Counted from the stretch's first letter, positions 45,166-55,709 are shown. The stretch is DNA of 64,000 bases from an uncultured Eubacteriales bacterium (GCA_900543085.1 UQQF01000002.1:1-64000); one strand, 5' to 3'. Numbers and translations are program-made. Notes: generated by a model not told the origin, from the sequence alone.

Positions 45166-45208
45166 GCGGCGCTCAGGTTTTGCGGCGGTGGGCTTGAGCG
45201 CGGCGCCG

Positions 45209-45237
45209 TTGCTGCGATGCGGGGGCTGTGGTATCAT
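45209..45237 (+). promoter_or_regulatory. Promoter of the XRE gene at 45260
   Basis: TTGCTG, 17-bp spacer with TGG before TATCAT (extended -10). Confidence 0.6.
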
Positions 45238-45259
45238 AGCGGCATGGGGGCGATAGCCG

Positions 45260-46237
45260 GTGAAGATAAACGAGATAATACGCTGCAAGCGCAGGGAGCT
45301 GGGCTTGACCCAGGAGCAGGCCGCCCACCGCCTGGGCGTGAGCGCATCCGCCTTCAACAAGTGGGAGCGGGGCGCCAGCCTGCCGGATATTACGCTGCTG
45401 CCGGGCTTGGCGCGGCTGTTGGGGGTGGACCTGAACACCCTGCTGGACTTCAGCGAGGAGCTGAGCGACGCTCAGATAGCGGAGTTCATGAACTCGGTGG
45501 ACGAGACGGCGAAATCCGCCGGATATGCCGCCGCCTTTGAGCGCGTGGAGGCCAAGCTGCGCGAGTACCCCAGCTGCGACAGGCTGCTGCTGTCCGCGGC
45601 CTTCTACCTGGACGGCGCGCTCTACCTGTACGCCGTTGAGGACGGCGACAGCTACCGAGCCAAGCTCGACGCCTGGTACGAGCGGCTGGCGGAGAGCGAC
45701 GACCCGGACGTCAGGCTGCAGGCGCTGGGGATGGTGATAAATCGCTGCCGCGCAAGCGGCGACCTGGAGCGGGCGGAAGCGCTCGTGAACACGCTGCCTA
45801 AGAACATCGTAGACCGCACGGAGCAGCTGGCGCTGCTGTACACCGCCCAGGGGCGCGCGGACGAGGCACTGCCGCTGTGGCAGAGCCGGGTGCTCGAGGG
45901 CATATCCGGGGCCGTGACCGCCATGCAGCACCTCTTTGAGTACGCGCTCAAGGACGGGCGGGAGGCGGACGCGGAGAGCATCGCCGCCACGGCCGAGGCG
46001 GTCAGCTCGGCGGCGGAGCTGCCCGAGTGGATGGGACTCACCGTGCGGCTGTCCCTGGCGGAGGCATTGGGGCGGAGCGAGGAGTACGCCGAGCTGCTCG
46101 CGCGGGTGATGCGCTCGCTGGAGACACCCTGGGACAACGCTTCAAGCCCGCTGTACAGCACGTTTTCCGCCGCGGGGATAGGCTCGCTGGCCGGACATCT
46201 GGAGCGCATGATCGAGCGCGAAGCCGAGAATAAGTAA
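45260..46237 (+). CDS. XRE regulator with helical-repeat sensor domain
   Basis: The 325-residue protein has an N-terminal HTH (about 1-60, LGLTQEQAAHRLGVSASAFNKWERG) and a long Ala/Leu/Glu-rich helical region (about 75-320) that looks like TPR-type repeats. This plan is common among clostridial one-component regulators that may bind peptides. The start is GTG 45260 with GGGGG upstream. It has no clear target next to it. Confidence 0.8.
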   Translation: MKINEIIRCKRRELGLTQEQAAHRLGVSASAFNKWERGASLPDITLLPGLARLLGVDLNTLLDFSEELSDAQIAEFMNSVDETAKSAGYAAAFERVEAKLREYPSCDRLLLSAAFYLDGALYLYAVEDGDSYRAKLDAWYERLAESDDPDVRLQALGMVINRCRASGDLERAEALVNTLPKNIVDRTEQLALLYTAQGRADEALPLWQSRVLEGISGAVTAMQHLFEYALKDGREADAESIAATAEAVSSAAELPEWMGLTVRLSLAEALGRSEEYAELLARVMRSLETPWDNASSPLYSTFSAAGIGSLAGHLERMIEREAENK

Positions 46238-46241
46238 TTAA

Positions 46242-46278
46242 CAGCGCCCGCGGCCGGATTATCCGGCCGCGGGCGCTG
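46242..46278. terminator. Hairpin between XRE and DUF3788 genes
   Basis: A 16-bp GC-rich stem (CAGCGCCCGCGGCCGG and complement) around ATTAT between convergent genes. T-runs are weak on both sides. Confidence 0.6.
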
Positions 46279-46285
46279 CTCGCAG

Positions 46286-46699
46286 CTATTTTCGGTTCGG
46301 TTTTCGCTTGATTTTCAGCAGCTTCATGAAGTCGCCGAACAGAGAGACGTCACGGGGCTCGAACATTATCCACTTCCCGTCGTGGTAGGTCGTGGCCTCG
46401 TCGTAGACCCTTTGGACTTCCTCGGAGTAGTTTGCCCGGTCGCTTTCAAACTTTGCACGCTCGTCCCTGCCCAGGATGACCATGAAGCCCAGGCAGTTTT
46501 CGCGGGCGTACAGCGCGCAGAGCGTTTTGCCGCCCCGGCGGTACTTGTACTCGTAGACCCAGGCCTTGCCGCCGCTGTTCCACGTTCGCTCCATGTCGTA
46601 GCGTTCTTCTATCAGGGCGCACAGGCTGTTCCAGACTCCGTACAGCTGTTCTCCGAGCAGAGCCGTCATTTGCCGCGCGTCAGGGGTTATGTCTGTCAT
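46286..46699 (-). CDS. DUF3788 family protein
   Basis: The 137-residue soluble protein matches the family: early LGEQLYGVWNSLCALIEERY, central WNSGGKAWVYEYKYRRGGKTLCALYARENCLGFMVILGRDE, and late HDGKWIMFEP. Structures in the family are small alpha/beta proteins and the function is unknown. AGGAGG precedes the ATG. It is monocistronic. Confidence 0.8.
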   Translation of the reverse strand: MTDITPDARQMTALLGEQLYGVWNSLCALIEERYDMERTWNSGGKAWVYEYKYRRGGKTLCALYARENCLGFMVILGRDERAKFESDRANYSEEVQRVYDEATTYHDGKWIMFEPRDVSLFGDFMKLLKIKRKPNRK

Positions 46700-46772
46700 G
46701 GTGCGTCCTCCTGTGTGAAATTCAGTCCGATGAGTAAAAAACGGCGCAGTCCGAGGGCTGCGCCGCTCAGCT

Positions 46773-46864
46773 TATCAAAAAAGCCTCGCAGAGTTTCGCG
46801 CCCTATGGGCGCGAAAGGGACTGGGATCATTTTCGGCGGCGGCGTGTACGTCGCCGAAAATACT
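46773..46864 (+). repeat. Dispersed intergenic repeat, copy 2
   Basis: Nearly identical to the reverse complement of 78-170; the differences are about four substitutions and one A in the left poly-A tract. Both internal hairpins are conserved. Confidence 0.85.
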
Positions 46865-46965
46865 TCTCGCGAAGCGAGCGTCGAATTGTCCGCCTTTGGC
46901 GGACAACCGAGGCGCAGAGCGCAGTGCCGGTCTCCATCGGCCGCTCGCGGCCGGGGGACTTTATT

Positions 46966-46997
46966 GTCAAAAAAGGTCGTCGACGGCCTTTTTTGAC
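46966..46997 (-). terminator. Terminator of the glycogen operon
   Basis: GTCAAAAAAGG and its complement flank a short centre; the T6 tract serves minus-strand transcription 44 bases after the GH13 stop. Confidence 0.75.
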
Positions 46998-47040
46998 AGT
47001 TTCAACGGCGCAGTCCGAGGGCTGCGCCGTTGCTTATTGT

Positions 47041-49041
47041 TCAAGTCAGGCGGTAGAGGTGAGCGCTCTCCGGATCGAGGCTCAGCTTTATAAGCCCGTT
47101 TTCCACGCTCAGCGTGTCGGAGCACAGGAGGCACTCCGCGCGCGTGAGGTTCAGCGCGCGCAGCGAGTCGAGCTCGTCGTTCGTGAGCCCGGCGTTGTCC
47201 AGCCAGAGGTCGCAGACCACGTCGCGCCGCTCGCCTGCGCGGTTTACCACGGCGAGGTACACGCCGTCCTCCGCCGGGGAGCCGAAGCAGTCGCGTCCGC
47301 CGGTGACGCAGCGTAGTATCGCCAGTACGTCCGCGTGCGGGGAGAACACGGCCACCGAGCCGCACTTGAGCGCGTCTATGCCCTCGTGCAGGCGGCCGAG
47401 CGTCTGATACCACTCCACCAGCGGCCGCCCGCCCTCGGCGAAGGGGGCGCGGTTGAAGGGGTCGAGCATGCCGTTCATGCCCGTCTCGTCGCCGTAGTAG
47501 ACGCTGGGCACGCCGGGGACGGTGAACTGCACCAGCGCCGCGAGCTTCTGCATCGCCGCGCCGCGCGCGTCCTGGCTGTCGCTGACGATGAACCTGGCCT
47601 GCTGCTCGCGCGAGAGGCTGCGGGCGTCCAGGCGGGTGGCCAGGGCGGTGCGCGCGCGCTCCACGTCGTGGGAGCTGAGCAGGTTCATAAGCGCGTAGTA
47701 CATGGGCAGGGGGTAGCTCAGCCGCTGCGTCAGCAGCGCGCCCTTGAGCGCCCAGGCGTCGGAGCGGAAGCAGAAGAAGTCCAGCACCGCGCTGCGGAAC
47801 GGGTAGTTCATGACCGTGTCCAGCGCCCCGCCCAGCGCGTACTTGCGCCGCGAGCCGTAGCTGAACTTGGTGATGGCATCCTCCCAGACCTCGCCGAGTA
47901 TGACGGCGTCGTCCCGCTCGGCCTTCGCGCTCTCGCGTATCATGGCCAGCACGTCGTCGGGCAGTTCGTCGGCCACGTCCAGCCGCCAGCCGGCGGCGCC
48001 GCGGCGCAGCCAGGTCTTTACCACGCTGTCCTCGTCGGTTATTATCATCTTCTGCCAGAGCGGGTCGTGCTCGTTGACCTCCGGCAGGTCGGGGAAGTTC
48101 CACCAGCAGCGGTACTCGGCCGGCCAGCGGCGGAAGTCGTACCAGGAGTAGTACGGCGAGCGGCTGCCCGCGTTGTAGGCGCCGTCGCTGCGGTAGTGGT
48201 TGTCGCGGTTGAAGTAGATGCTGTCCGCGCCCGTGTGGGAGAAGACGCCGTCGAGCATTATGTGTATGCCGCGCTCCGACGCCGCTGCGCACAGGCGCTC
48301 AAAGTCCTCGAGCGAGCCGAGGATCGGGTCGGGCTGGAGGTAGTCCGCCGCGTCGTAGCGGTGGTTGCTGCGCGCCTCGACTATCGGGTTGAGGTAGATT
48401 ACGCCCACGCCGAGGCTCTTTATGTAGTCGAGGTTCTCCTCGATGCCCCTGAACGTCCCGCCGAAGAAGTCCAACGGGAAGTAGAAGCCCTCGGAGCTGT
48501 TGGGCTGCCAGTCCACGCTCTCGTCCCAGCTCTCGTGGAACTTGACCTGCCGACCCATCGCTATGTGCTTTTCGACGCCGCGCTTTGCGGTGTCCGAGCC
48601 GTCGCGCGCGAAGCGGTCGGGGAATATCTGATACATGACGCTGCGCCGGAACCACTCGGGCGTTTCAAACCCGCGCTCGTACACCGTGAAGCGGAAACCG
48701 TCGCCGCGGGTGCTCATGAGCTGGCCGAAGCGGCCGCCGTAGGCCGCGCAGAGCCATAGCTCGCCCGAGTCGAGCTTCAGCCGGAAGCTGTACCACAGCG
48801 CGGCGGGCTGCTCCGGCGCGGAGATGGTAACGACCCAGTCGCCGCCCTCGGGCGACATCTCGTAGCGCTCCTCAAAGCCGTCGTCGCCGGAGAGCACCAG
48901 CTCGGCCGACTTGACGGCGGCGCGGCCGTCGGAGAAGGCGAGGCGCACGGGCGCGAGCGTGCACACAGCCCCAAGCGGAGAGTGGAAACGTTCCCGCGCC
49001 GGGTCGTGCGTGATGAAAGGGGTAAGCTCAGAAACTATCAT
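47041..49041 (-). CDS. GH13 alpha-amylase family glycosidase (neopullulanase/cyclomaltodextrinase-like)
   Basis: The protein of about 666 residues has an N-terminal beta domain (about 1-125), the barrel, and a C-terminal beta domain. GH13 regions are intact: DGVFSHTG (I), GWRLDVAD with nucleophile Asp (II), ILGEVWED with acid Glu (III), LLSSHDVERART (IV). There is no signal peptide, so it acts in the cytosol, probably trimming or debranching maltodextrins from glycogen. ATG 49041 overlaps the stop of the preceding gene (ATGA); longer upstream reading is noise. Confidence 0.92.
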   Translation of the reverse strand: MIVSELTPFITHDPARERFHSPLGAVCTLAPVRLAFSDGRAAVKSAELVLSGDDGFEERYEMSPEGGDWVVTISAPEQPAALWYSFRLKLDSGELWLCAAYGGRFGQLMSTRGDGFRFTVYERGFETPEWFRRSVMYQIFPDRFARDGSDTAKRGVEKHIAMGRQVKFHESWDESVDWQPNSSEGFYFPLDFFGGTFRGIEENLDYIKSLGVGVIYLNPIVEARSNHRYDAADYLQPDPILGSLEDFERLCAAASERGIHIMLDGVFSHTGADSIYFNRDNHYRSDGAYNAGSRSPYYSWYDFRRWPAEYRCWWNFPDLPEVNEHDPLWQKMIITDEDSVVKTWLRRGAAGWRLDVADELPDDVLAMIRESAKAERDDAVILGEVWEDAITKFSYGSRRKYALGGALDTVMNYPFRSAVLDFFCFRSDAWALKGALLTQRLSYPLPMYYALMNLLSSHDVERARTALATRLDARSLSREQQARFIVSDSQDARGAAMQKLAALVQFTVPGVPSVYYGDETGMNGMLDPFNRAPFAEGGRPLVEWYQTLGRLHEGIDALKCGSVAVFSPHADVLAILRCVTGGRDCFGSPAEDGVYLAVVNRAGERRDVVCDLWLDNAGLTNDELDSLRALNLTRAECLLCSDTLSVENGLIKLSLDPESAHLYRLT

Positions 49042-49793
49042 AGCTCCGTAAACCTGGCCGGGTCGAGTGTGTACAGCGCGCGCAGCGAACCTGCCAGCTC
49101 CTCCTTCGTACAGTATATCCGCAGGCACATTGCCGCGGCCAGCATGGTCAGGTCGGCCTCGTCGTCGCGCACGATGGCGCTCTCGCCTATGCGCAGCCAG
49201 TCGCCGGGCCAGGCGTCCCACAGCCGGGAGCACAGCTTTTCGTTCAGCACGCCTATGAGCTCGGCGTCGCGCGGCTGAAGCGCGCGCACGGCAGCGAGCG
49301 GGACGGGCGCGCCGGGGCGGACCTCCGGGATGCGCAGCTCAAAGCAGCGGGAGACCGTGTCCACGGCCTCGTCCCAGGCGGCGCGCTTTTCGTCCAGCAG
49401 GACGCGCAGAAGCTCCACTATCGCGATGCTCTCCGCGCCGCCGCTCAGGGTGCGGGAGTAGCGCTCATCTGTCGTGCGCCAGTCCGGGGCGTCATCGGCG
49501 AGGGCGAGCGAGATCTCGGCCGAGGCGCGGAAATACGCGCTGGAGAGCGGGGAGACGGAGCCGTTATTCAGCCTCGCGGCCAGCTCCTGCCAGCGGGCGA
49601 GCTCGTTGTAGCCGGCCTTGACATCCCCGGCGCGGCCGGGTTCTGGAGCCTCGGCGGTGAGTGTGTCGCCGTCAAAGACGGCCACGGCGGGGGTGCGGCC
49701 GGAGTAGCTTACCTCCAGACCGCGCTCCGTCCACTGCTCGTGCGCCTCGCCGCCGAAGTACACGGTTGTCTTTCTCTTTTCCCCCATAGACAC
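49038..49793 (-). CDS. Shrunken glycogen phosphorylase-like protein (no catalytic C-terminal domain)
   Basis: This 251-residue protein follows the order of landmarks of the N-terminal half of GT35 phosphorylases: VYFGGEAHEQW..GLEVSYSGRTPA, then AESIAIVELLRVLLDEK..WDEAVDTVSRCF (phosphorylase: THP-LAI-EL-R-L-DE-L-WDEAW-I), then IGVLNEKLCSRLWDAWPGDWLRIGESAIV (IYEINRRFL...PGD..R...SII). The segments between are shortened, NDTHP and TNHT are lost, and the PLP-binding C-terminal domain is absent. It cannot be a phosphorylase. The frame is open, the start is 4 bases after glgA, and its stop overlaps the GH13 start, so it is translated. A regulatory or scaffold role in glycogen metabolism is possible. 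Confidence 0.6.
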   Translation of the reverse strand: MSMGEKRKTTVYFGGEAHEQWTERGLEVSYSGRTPAVAVFDGDTLTAEAPEPGRAGDVKAGYNELARWQELAARLNNGSVSPLSSAYFRASAEISLALADDAPDWRTTDERYSRTLSGGAESIAIVELLRVLLDEKRAAWDEAVDTVSRCFELRIPEVRPGAPVPLAAVRALQPRDAELIGVLNEKLCSRLWDAWPGDWLRIGESAIVRDDEADLTMLAAAMCLRIYCTKEELAGSLRALYTLDPARFTEL

Positions 49794-49797
49794 CGCC

Positions 49798-51276
49798 TTA
49801 CAGCATGTCTATGTACAGACGGGCATAGTCCTCCGCGCTGCGGGCGAAGCTGAAGTCCTCGCTCATGGCGTTGCGCATGAGCTTTGCCCAGGCGTCGGGC
49901 TGGTTGCGGTACACGTTTACCGCCATCTCGACGGTGGCCTTCATCTCGTGGGCGTTGTAGTTGGCGAAGGAGAAGCCGTTGCCCTCGCCGGTGTACTGGT
50001 TGTAGGGCTTGACCGTGTCCTTGAGGCCGCCGGTCTCGCGCACGATGGGCAGGGTGCCGTAGCGCATGGCTATCATCTGGGAGAGACCGCAGGGCTCAAA
50101 GCGGCTGGGCATGAGCAGCATGTCCGCGCCGGCGTAGACGCGGTGGCTCAGCTCCTCGTTGTAGCCGATGTAGGAGCAGATGCGTCCCTTGTGGCGGTTC
50201 TCCGCCTCGCGCATGAAGCTCTCGTACTTGCGCGCGCCGCTGCCCAGCAGCAGGAAGCAGATGTCGAAGTACATCATCTCGTCGAGCACGCGCTCTATGA
50301 GGTCGAAGCCCTTCTGCGGGGTCATGCGCGTGACCATTGCTATGAGCGGGGTGTGCGGGTCGGCGTGCAGACCCATGTCGAACATCAGCGACTCCTTGCA
50401 GGTCTGCTTGCCCTTGAGGTGACCCTTGTCGAAGCGCTTGGTGATGAGCGGGTCGGAGAAGGGGTTGAAGGTCTTGGTGTCGATGCCGTTTATGATGCCG
50501 CTGAGCTGGTGGCGGCGGGCGGAGAGTATGCCCTCCAGACCCTCGCCGAAGTACGGGGTGCAGATCTCGTCGGCGTAGCTGGGGCTAACGGTGCTCAGCC
50601 GGTCGGCGAAGACGCAGCCGGCCTTCAGGAAGGCGCCGCAGCCGTTGAGCTCCATGAACTCGGGCGTGAAGTACCTGTCCTCGACGCGCAGCAGGTCGCG
50701 GAAGAACTCAAAGCCGAACTTGCCCTGATAGGCGATGTTGTGGATGGTGAGCAGGGTCTTCATCCTGCCGTGGACGTAGTAGCCGTACTGCGTGCGCAGC
50801 AGCATGGGGATCATGGCGGTGTGCCAGTCGTTGCAGTGCAGGATGTCGGGGAAGAAGCCCAGGTTGGGTATGGCGTCGAGCACGGCGCGCGTGAAGAAGG
50901 CGTACTGCTCGCCCTCGGGCACGCCGCCGCGGTAGATGCGGTCGCCGAAGTAGTACTCGTTGTCGACGAGGTAGATGGTCACGCCGTCGACCACAAGCCG
51001 CTCTATGCCCACGTACTGGCTGCGCCAGCCGAGGTCGACCGAGAAACTGAACATGTGCTCGACCTGGTCGCGGTACCTGTCCTTCACGCAGCGGTGATAG
51101 GGGGTTATCACGCGCGCGTCTATGCCGAGCGCCGCGAGACTCTTGGGCAGGGTTCCGACAACGTCGGCGAGGCCGCCGGTCTTGGATATGGGAGCGCACT
51201 CGGCGCTCACGAGCAGTACGGTCGGCAGACGGTCGCGGCCTTTGTCGGCCAGAGCCTGCTGGAATTCACGTTTCAT
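49798..51276 (-). CDS. glgA: Glycogen synthase (ADP-glucose type)
   Basis: The 492-residue GT5 enzyme has the KTGGLADV motif (about 32-39), which binds the glucan/ADP-glucose, ILHCNDWHTAM, the central VTRMTPQKGFDL and the C-terminal SRFEPCGLSQMIAMRYGTLPIVRETGGLKDTV nucleotide-sugar site. An N-terminal extension of about 17 residues precedes the usual start (PTVLLVSAECAP). It lies between glgB and the phosphorylase-like gene; glgC and glgD are not in this window. Confidence 0.96.
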   Translation of the reverse strand: MKREFQQALADKGRDRLPTVLLVSAECAPISKTGGLADVVGTLPKSLAALGIDARVITPYHRCVKDRYRDQVEHMFSFSVDLGWRSQYVGIERLVVDGVTIYLVDNEYYFGDRIYRGGVPEGEQYAFFTRAVLDAIPNLGFFPDILHCNDWHTAMIPMLLRTQYGYYVHGRMKTLLTIHNIAYQGKFGFEFFRDLLRVEDRYFTPEFMELNGCGAFLKAGCVFADRLSTVSPSYADEICTPYFGEGLEGILSARRHQLSGIINGIDTKTFNPFSDPLITKRFDKGHLKGKQTCKESLMFDMGLHADPHTPLIAMVTRMTPQKGFDLIERVLDEMMYFDICFLLLGSGARKYESFMREAENRHKGRICSYIGYNEELSHRVYAGADMLLMPSRFEPCGLSQMIAMRYGTLPIVRETGGLKDTVKPYNQYTGEGNGFSFANYNAHEMKATVEMAVNVYRNQPDAWAKLMRNAMSEDFSFARSAEDYARLYIDML

Positions 51277-51297
51277 TGTATACCATCCTTTCGTGTG

Positions 51298-51333
51298 GGC
51301 TCCGTCCCCGGGGACTGAGGCCGGGGCGGAGCC
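51298..51333 (-). other. Intercistronic hairpin between glgB and glgA
   Basis: The stem GGCTCCGTCCCCGG/CCGGGGCGGAGCC has no T-run. It may be an mRNA-stabilising or partial-termination hairpin. Confidence 0.55.
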
Positions 51334-51347
51334 GGACAGAGTTTAGC

Positions 51348-53315
<1,968 letters not shown>

Positions 53316-53370
53316 AAGTGAACCTCCTGTGGCCGGCGGGGCTGTTCGCCCCCTCCGCTTCTTACTACAC

Positions 53371-53398
53371 ATTATACATTTTTTCCAGCACGAATCAA
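53371..53398 (-). promoter_or_regulatory. Promoter of the glycogen operon
   Basis: Minus strand: TTGATT, 16-bp spacer, TATAAT. Confidence 0.7.
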
Positions 53399-53421
53399 AG
53401 TATTTTTTCGCTGAATGTGTT

Positions 53422-53450
53422 TTGACTTCGCTTTTTGATTATATTATAAT
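53422..53450 (+). promoter_or_regulatory. Promoter of the decarboxylase gene
   Basis: TTGACT, 17-bp spacer, TATAAT. Confidence 0.75.
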
Positions 53451-53498
53451 TATTTTGCGGCAAACAACCGCCAAAATCCTGACATTGGGGGCATAAAT

Positions 53499-54749
53499 AT
53501 GAGGAATTACAAGCAGCCTTTCGTCACCGCGGAGCAGCTGGACACGCTCTGCCGCGAATATCCCACTCCCTTCCACCTCTATGACGAGCGCGGAATCGTC
53601 GAAAACGCCCGCCGTGTCAACGCGGCTTTTGCCTGGAACGCGGGCTATCGCGAGTACTTCGCCGTCAAGGCCACGCCCACGCCCGCTATAATGCAGCTCC
53701 TGCGCGCGGAGGGCTGCGGCATGGACTGCTCCAGCCTCACCGAGCTGATGCTCTGCGAGAAGCTGGGCATCACGGGCGAGAGCATCATGTTCTCGTCCAA
53801 CGACACTCCCGCCGAGGAGTTCCGCCTTGCGCACAGGCTGGGCGCGATAATCAACTTTGACGACATCAGCCACATCCCGTTCTACGACGAGTGCGTGGGC
53901 GAATACCCGGAGACGATGTGCTGCCGCTACAACCCGGGCGGAAAATTCGCCATAGCCAACCGCATAATGGACAACCCCGGCGAGGCCAAGTACGGCATGA
54001 CGCGCGAGCAGATAACCGAGGCCTTCCGCATGCTGACCCGGCGCGGGGTGAAGCACATAGGCATACACGCCTTCCTGGCCTCGAACACCACCAGCGAGGC
54101 GTACTATCCGGAGCTTTCCGCGCAGCTCTTCCGCCTGGCCGTAGAGCTGCACCGCGAGACGGGCGCGCACGTGGCGTTCATCAACCTCTCCGGAGGCGTG
54201 GGCATACCATACCGCCCGGGCGAGCCTATGCCCGACATCGCGGCTATAGGCGAGGGGGTGCGCCGCCGCTTTGAGGACATCCTGATCCCGGCGGGCATGG
54301 GCGACGTGAAGATATACACCGAGATGGGTCGCTTCATGCTGGCTCCCTACGGCTGCCTGGTGACCAAGGTGCTGCACATGAAGCACATATACAAGGACTA
54401 CGTCGGCGTGGACGCCTCCGCCTGCGACCTCATGCGCCCGGCCATGTACGGCGCGTACCACCACATAACCGTGGCGGGCAAGGAAAACGCCGAGTGCGAC
54501 CACCGCTACGACGTCACCGGCTCGCTGTGCGAGAACAACGACAAGTTCGCCGTAGACCGGATGCTGCCGGAGGTGGAGATAGGCGACACGCTGGTCATCC
54601 ACGACACGGGCGCGCACGGGCGCGCGATGGGCTACAACTACAACGGCCGCCTGCGCAGCGCCGAGGTACTGCTGCAAAGCGACGGCACCGGCAGGCTCAT
54701 ACGCCGCGCGGAGACCCCCGAGGACTACTTCGCCACGCTGGAGTTCTGA
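53499..54749 (+). CDS. Diaminopimelate decarboxylase-like PLP enzyme (fold type III)
   Basis: The 416-residue alanine-racemase-fold decarboxylase has the PLP Lys in YFAVKATPTPAIM (about 49-61), HIGIHAFLASNT, the phosphate loop INLSGGVGIPY, EMGRFML, and the second active site CDLMRPAMYGAYHH. This is the LysA plan, giving L-lysine from meso-diaminopimelate; a related ornithine/carboxynorspermidine-type activity cannot be excluded. It has its own promoter and terminator. It is the last gene before the tRNA-Pro boundary. Confidence 0.85.
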   Translation: MRNYKQPFVTAEQLDTLCREYPTPFHLYDERGIVENARRVNAAFAWNAGYREYFAVKATPTPAIMQLLRAEGCGMDCSSLTELMLCEKLGITGESIMFSSNDTPAEEFRLAHRLGAIINFDDISHIPFYDECVGEYPETMCCRYNPGGKFAIANRIMDNPGEAKYGMTREQITEAFRMLTRRGVKHIGIHAFLASNTTSEAYYPELSAQLFRLAVELHRETGAHVAFINLSGGVGIPYRPGEPMPDIAAIGEGVRRRFEDILIPAGMGDVKIYTEMGRFMLAPYGCLVTKVLHMKHIYKDYVGVDASACDLMRPAMYGAYHHITVAGKENAECDHRYDVTGSLCENNDKFAVDRMLPEVEIGDTLVIHDTGAHGRAMGYNYNGRLRSAEVLLQSDGTGRLIRRAETPEDYFATLEF

Positions 54750-54778
54750 GCCTGCGGCGCAGCAGACGGAGAATAAGC

Positions 54779-54817
54779 AAAAAGCCATCTGAAATCAGTC
54801 GATTTCAGATGGCTTTT
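54779..54817. terminator. Terminator of the decarboxylase gene
   Basis: An AAAAGCCATCTGAAATC stem and complement. Its right edge abuts the CCA end of the tRNA-Pro half, so it can serve both converging transcripts. Confidence 0.85.
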
Positions 54818-54861
54818 GGTCCGAGTGGCGAGACTCGAACTCGCGGCCTCCAGCTCCCAAA
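54817..54861 (-). tRNA. 3' half of a tRNA-Pro(UGG) gene at the island boundary (not a complete tRNA)
   Basis: On the minus strand the 45 bases read: anticodon loop TTTGGGA (anticodon TGG), stem strand GCTGG, variable loop AGGCC, T-arm GCGAG-TTCGAGT-CTCGC (perfectly paired), acceptor strand CACTCGG, then ACCA. The expected 5' half (CCGAGTG..., CCAGC) is absent upstream, where the 255-bp repeat begins at the anticodon loop. This is the signature of integration into a tRNA gene, with the displaced 3' part left behind. Confidence 0.85.
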
Positions 54862-55109
54862 TGTGTGTCTGAACCTTCAACTGGCACTCTACCGCCCTCT
54901 TTGGCGCTTTCCTCTGCTCCGGCAGGTCCTCTTTGACACTCTTTTGCCCTGCTTGTTTCAAGGAAAACTTTCTCCTTTTGGGATAGGTGTGGGATTGGAT
55001 TCTGTATATTAAAAGATGTTCCGCTCGGTTTGAGAGGGCGATGATAGGGCAGATCACCTCAGGACAGAGGCGCAGAAACTGCGCCGCATAAGCAAAGAAT
55101 AAAACCCTG
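54855..55109. repeat. 255-bp imperfect direct repeat, copy A (left island boundary)
   Basis: Matches 60961-61214 in the same orientation over its whole length, roughly 85 percent identical by eye. It starts at the tRNA anticodon loop bases TCCCAAA and ends near a GGCGCAG/CTGCGCC hairpin. Short frames are open on both strands in both copies, but I see no evidence that they are genes. Confidence 0.85.
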
Positions 55110-55252
55110 GCGTGTGATACATTGTCCTTAAAATAGAAAATATGTATGAGGATGCAAAAACTCGTTCATTTTTTGTGATTTCATAAATACATCACAGACC
55201 TCCGCCTGAAAGGGCTGGTGTTTGAATTAGAGTTTCATATTATCACCTTAAC
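55110..55252. other. Gene-free A/T-rich spacer
   Basis: No coding signal. It contains one member of a 43-bp imperfect repeat (55205-55247; the other is 56043-56085, 34 of 43 bases equal) that brackets the toxin-antitoxin locus. Confidence 0.5.
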
Positions 55253-55296
55253 ATATCATATATGATATCGACTCGGTATATCCTATATGATATACT
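55253..55296 (+). promoter_or_regulatory. Toxin-antitoxin promoter with two palindromic operators
   Basis: Operator 1 is the perfect 16-bp palindrome ATATCATATATGATAT (55253-55268). Operator 2 is the near-palindrome at 55276-55295 (GTATATC...GATATAC), centred 25 bp away. They overlap a promoter TCGACT, 17-bp spacer, TATACT (55291-55296). Autorepression by the antitoxin is expected. Confidence 0.75.
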
Positions 55297-55325
55297 CTGT
55301 GTAGATCAAGTTAGGTGGTGATTCA

Positions 55326-55709
55326 ATGGATGTAGAGCTTTATTGCACGCGATCAGGCAAAGAGGTGGTACAGGAGTTTCTGGATAGCCTACCCTCTAAA
55401 GACTTGGCAAAGGTGATCCGGGATATTGAGCTTCTGGCGTAATATGCTCCCGACTTACATGAGCCCTATACAAAACATATTGATGAGCCGATTTGGGAGC
55501 TGCGCTCGAAATTTTCCAGCAACATCTATCGTATCTTCTATTTCATCTGGGATGGGAATAAGCTGGTACTGCTTCACGGCTTTACGAAGAAACCCCAAAA
55601 AACACCGCCGGCTGAAATTGCGATTGCAAAGAAGCGATGGAGGATTATCAAAGCCGGACACAATAAATATGCCCAACACAAAAAGGAGGCCGCATCATAT
55701 GGACTTTAA
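55326..55709 (+). pseudogene. RelE/HigB-type toxin gene with in-frame stop
   Basis: One reading frame from ATG 55326 to TAA 55707 encodes a 127-codon RelE/ParE-superfamily toxin of the phage Gp49-like (HigB) type: MDVELYCTRSGKEVVQEFLDSL..., then HEPYTKHIDEPIWELRSKF, IYRIFYFIWDGNKLVLLHGFTKK. Codon 39 is TAA (55440-55442) where relatives have an acidic residue before Y-P-DLHEP, so a single GAA-to-TAA change would explain it. No frameshift is needed. A 38-residue peptide would be made. The 3' end overlaps the antitoxin start. Confidence 0.75.

Larger units (their letters stand above)
46700..47040. other. Gene-free, hairpin-rich intergenic element
   Basis: This stretch contains, in order: a 25-bp self-complementary repeat (46741-46765), dispersed repeat copy 2 (46773-46864), short palindromes TCGC/GCGA, TTGTCCGCC/GGCGGACAA and CGGCCGC/GCGGCCG, a terminator (46966-46997), and an exact second copy of the 25-bp repeat (47005-47029). 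No coding capacity is credible. Confidence 0.75.

Noticed and set aside
54817..54900. A complete tRNA gene
   Set aside because: Only the 3' half folds; the required 5' acceptor, D-arm and anticodon-stem strands are absent upstream.
54725..55057. Short open frames on both strands within the 255-bp repeats (also 60636-61271)
   Set aside because: They cross the tRNA fragment and have no ribosome sites. Similarity between the two copies is explained by the DNA repeat; neither strand shows clear preference for synonymous change by eye.
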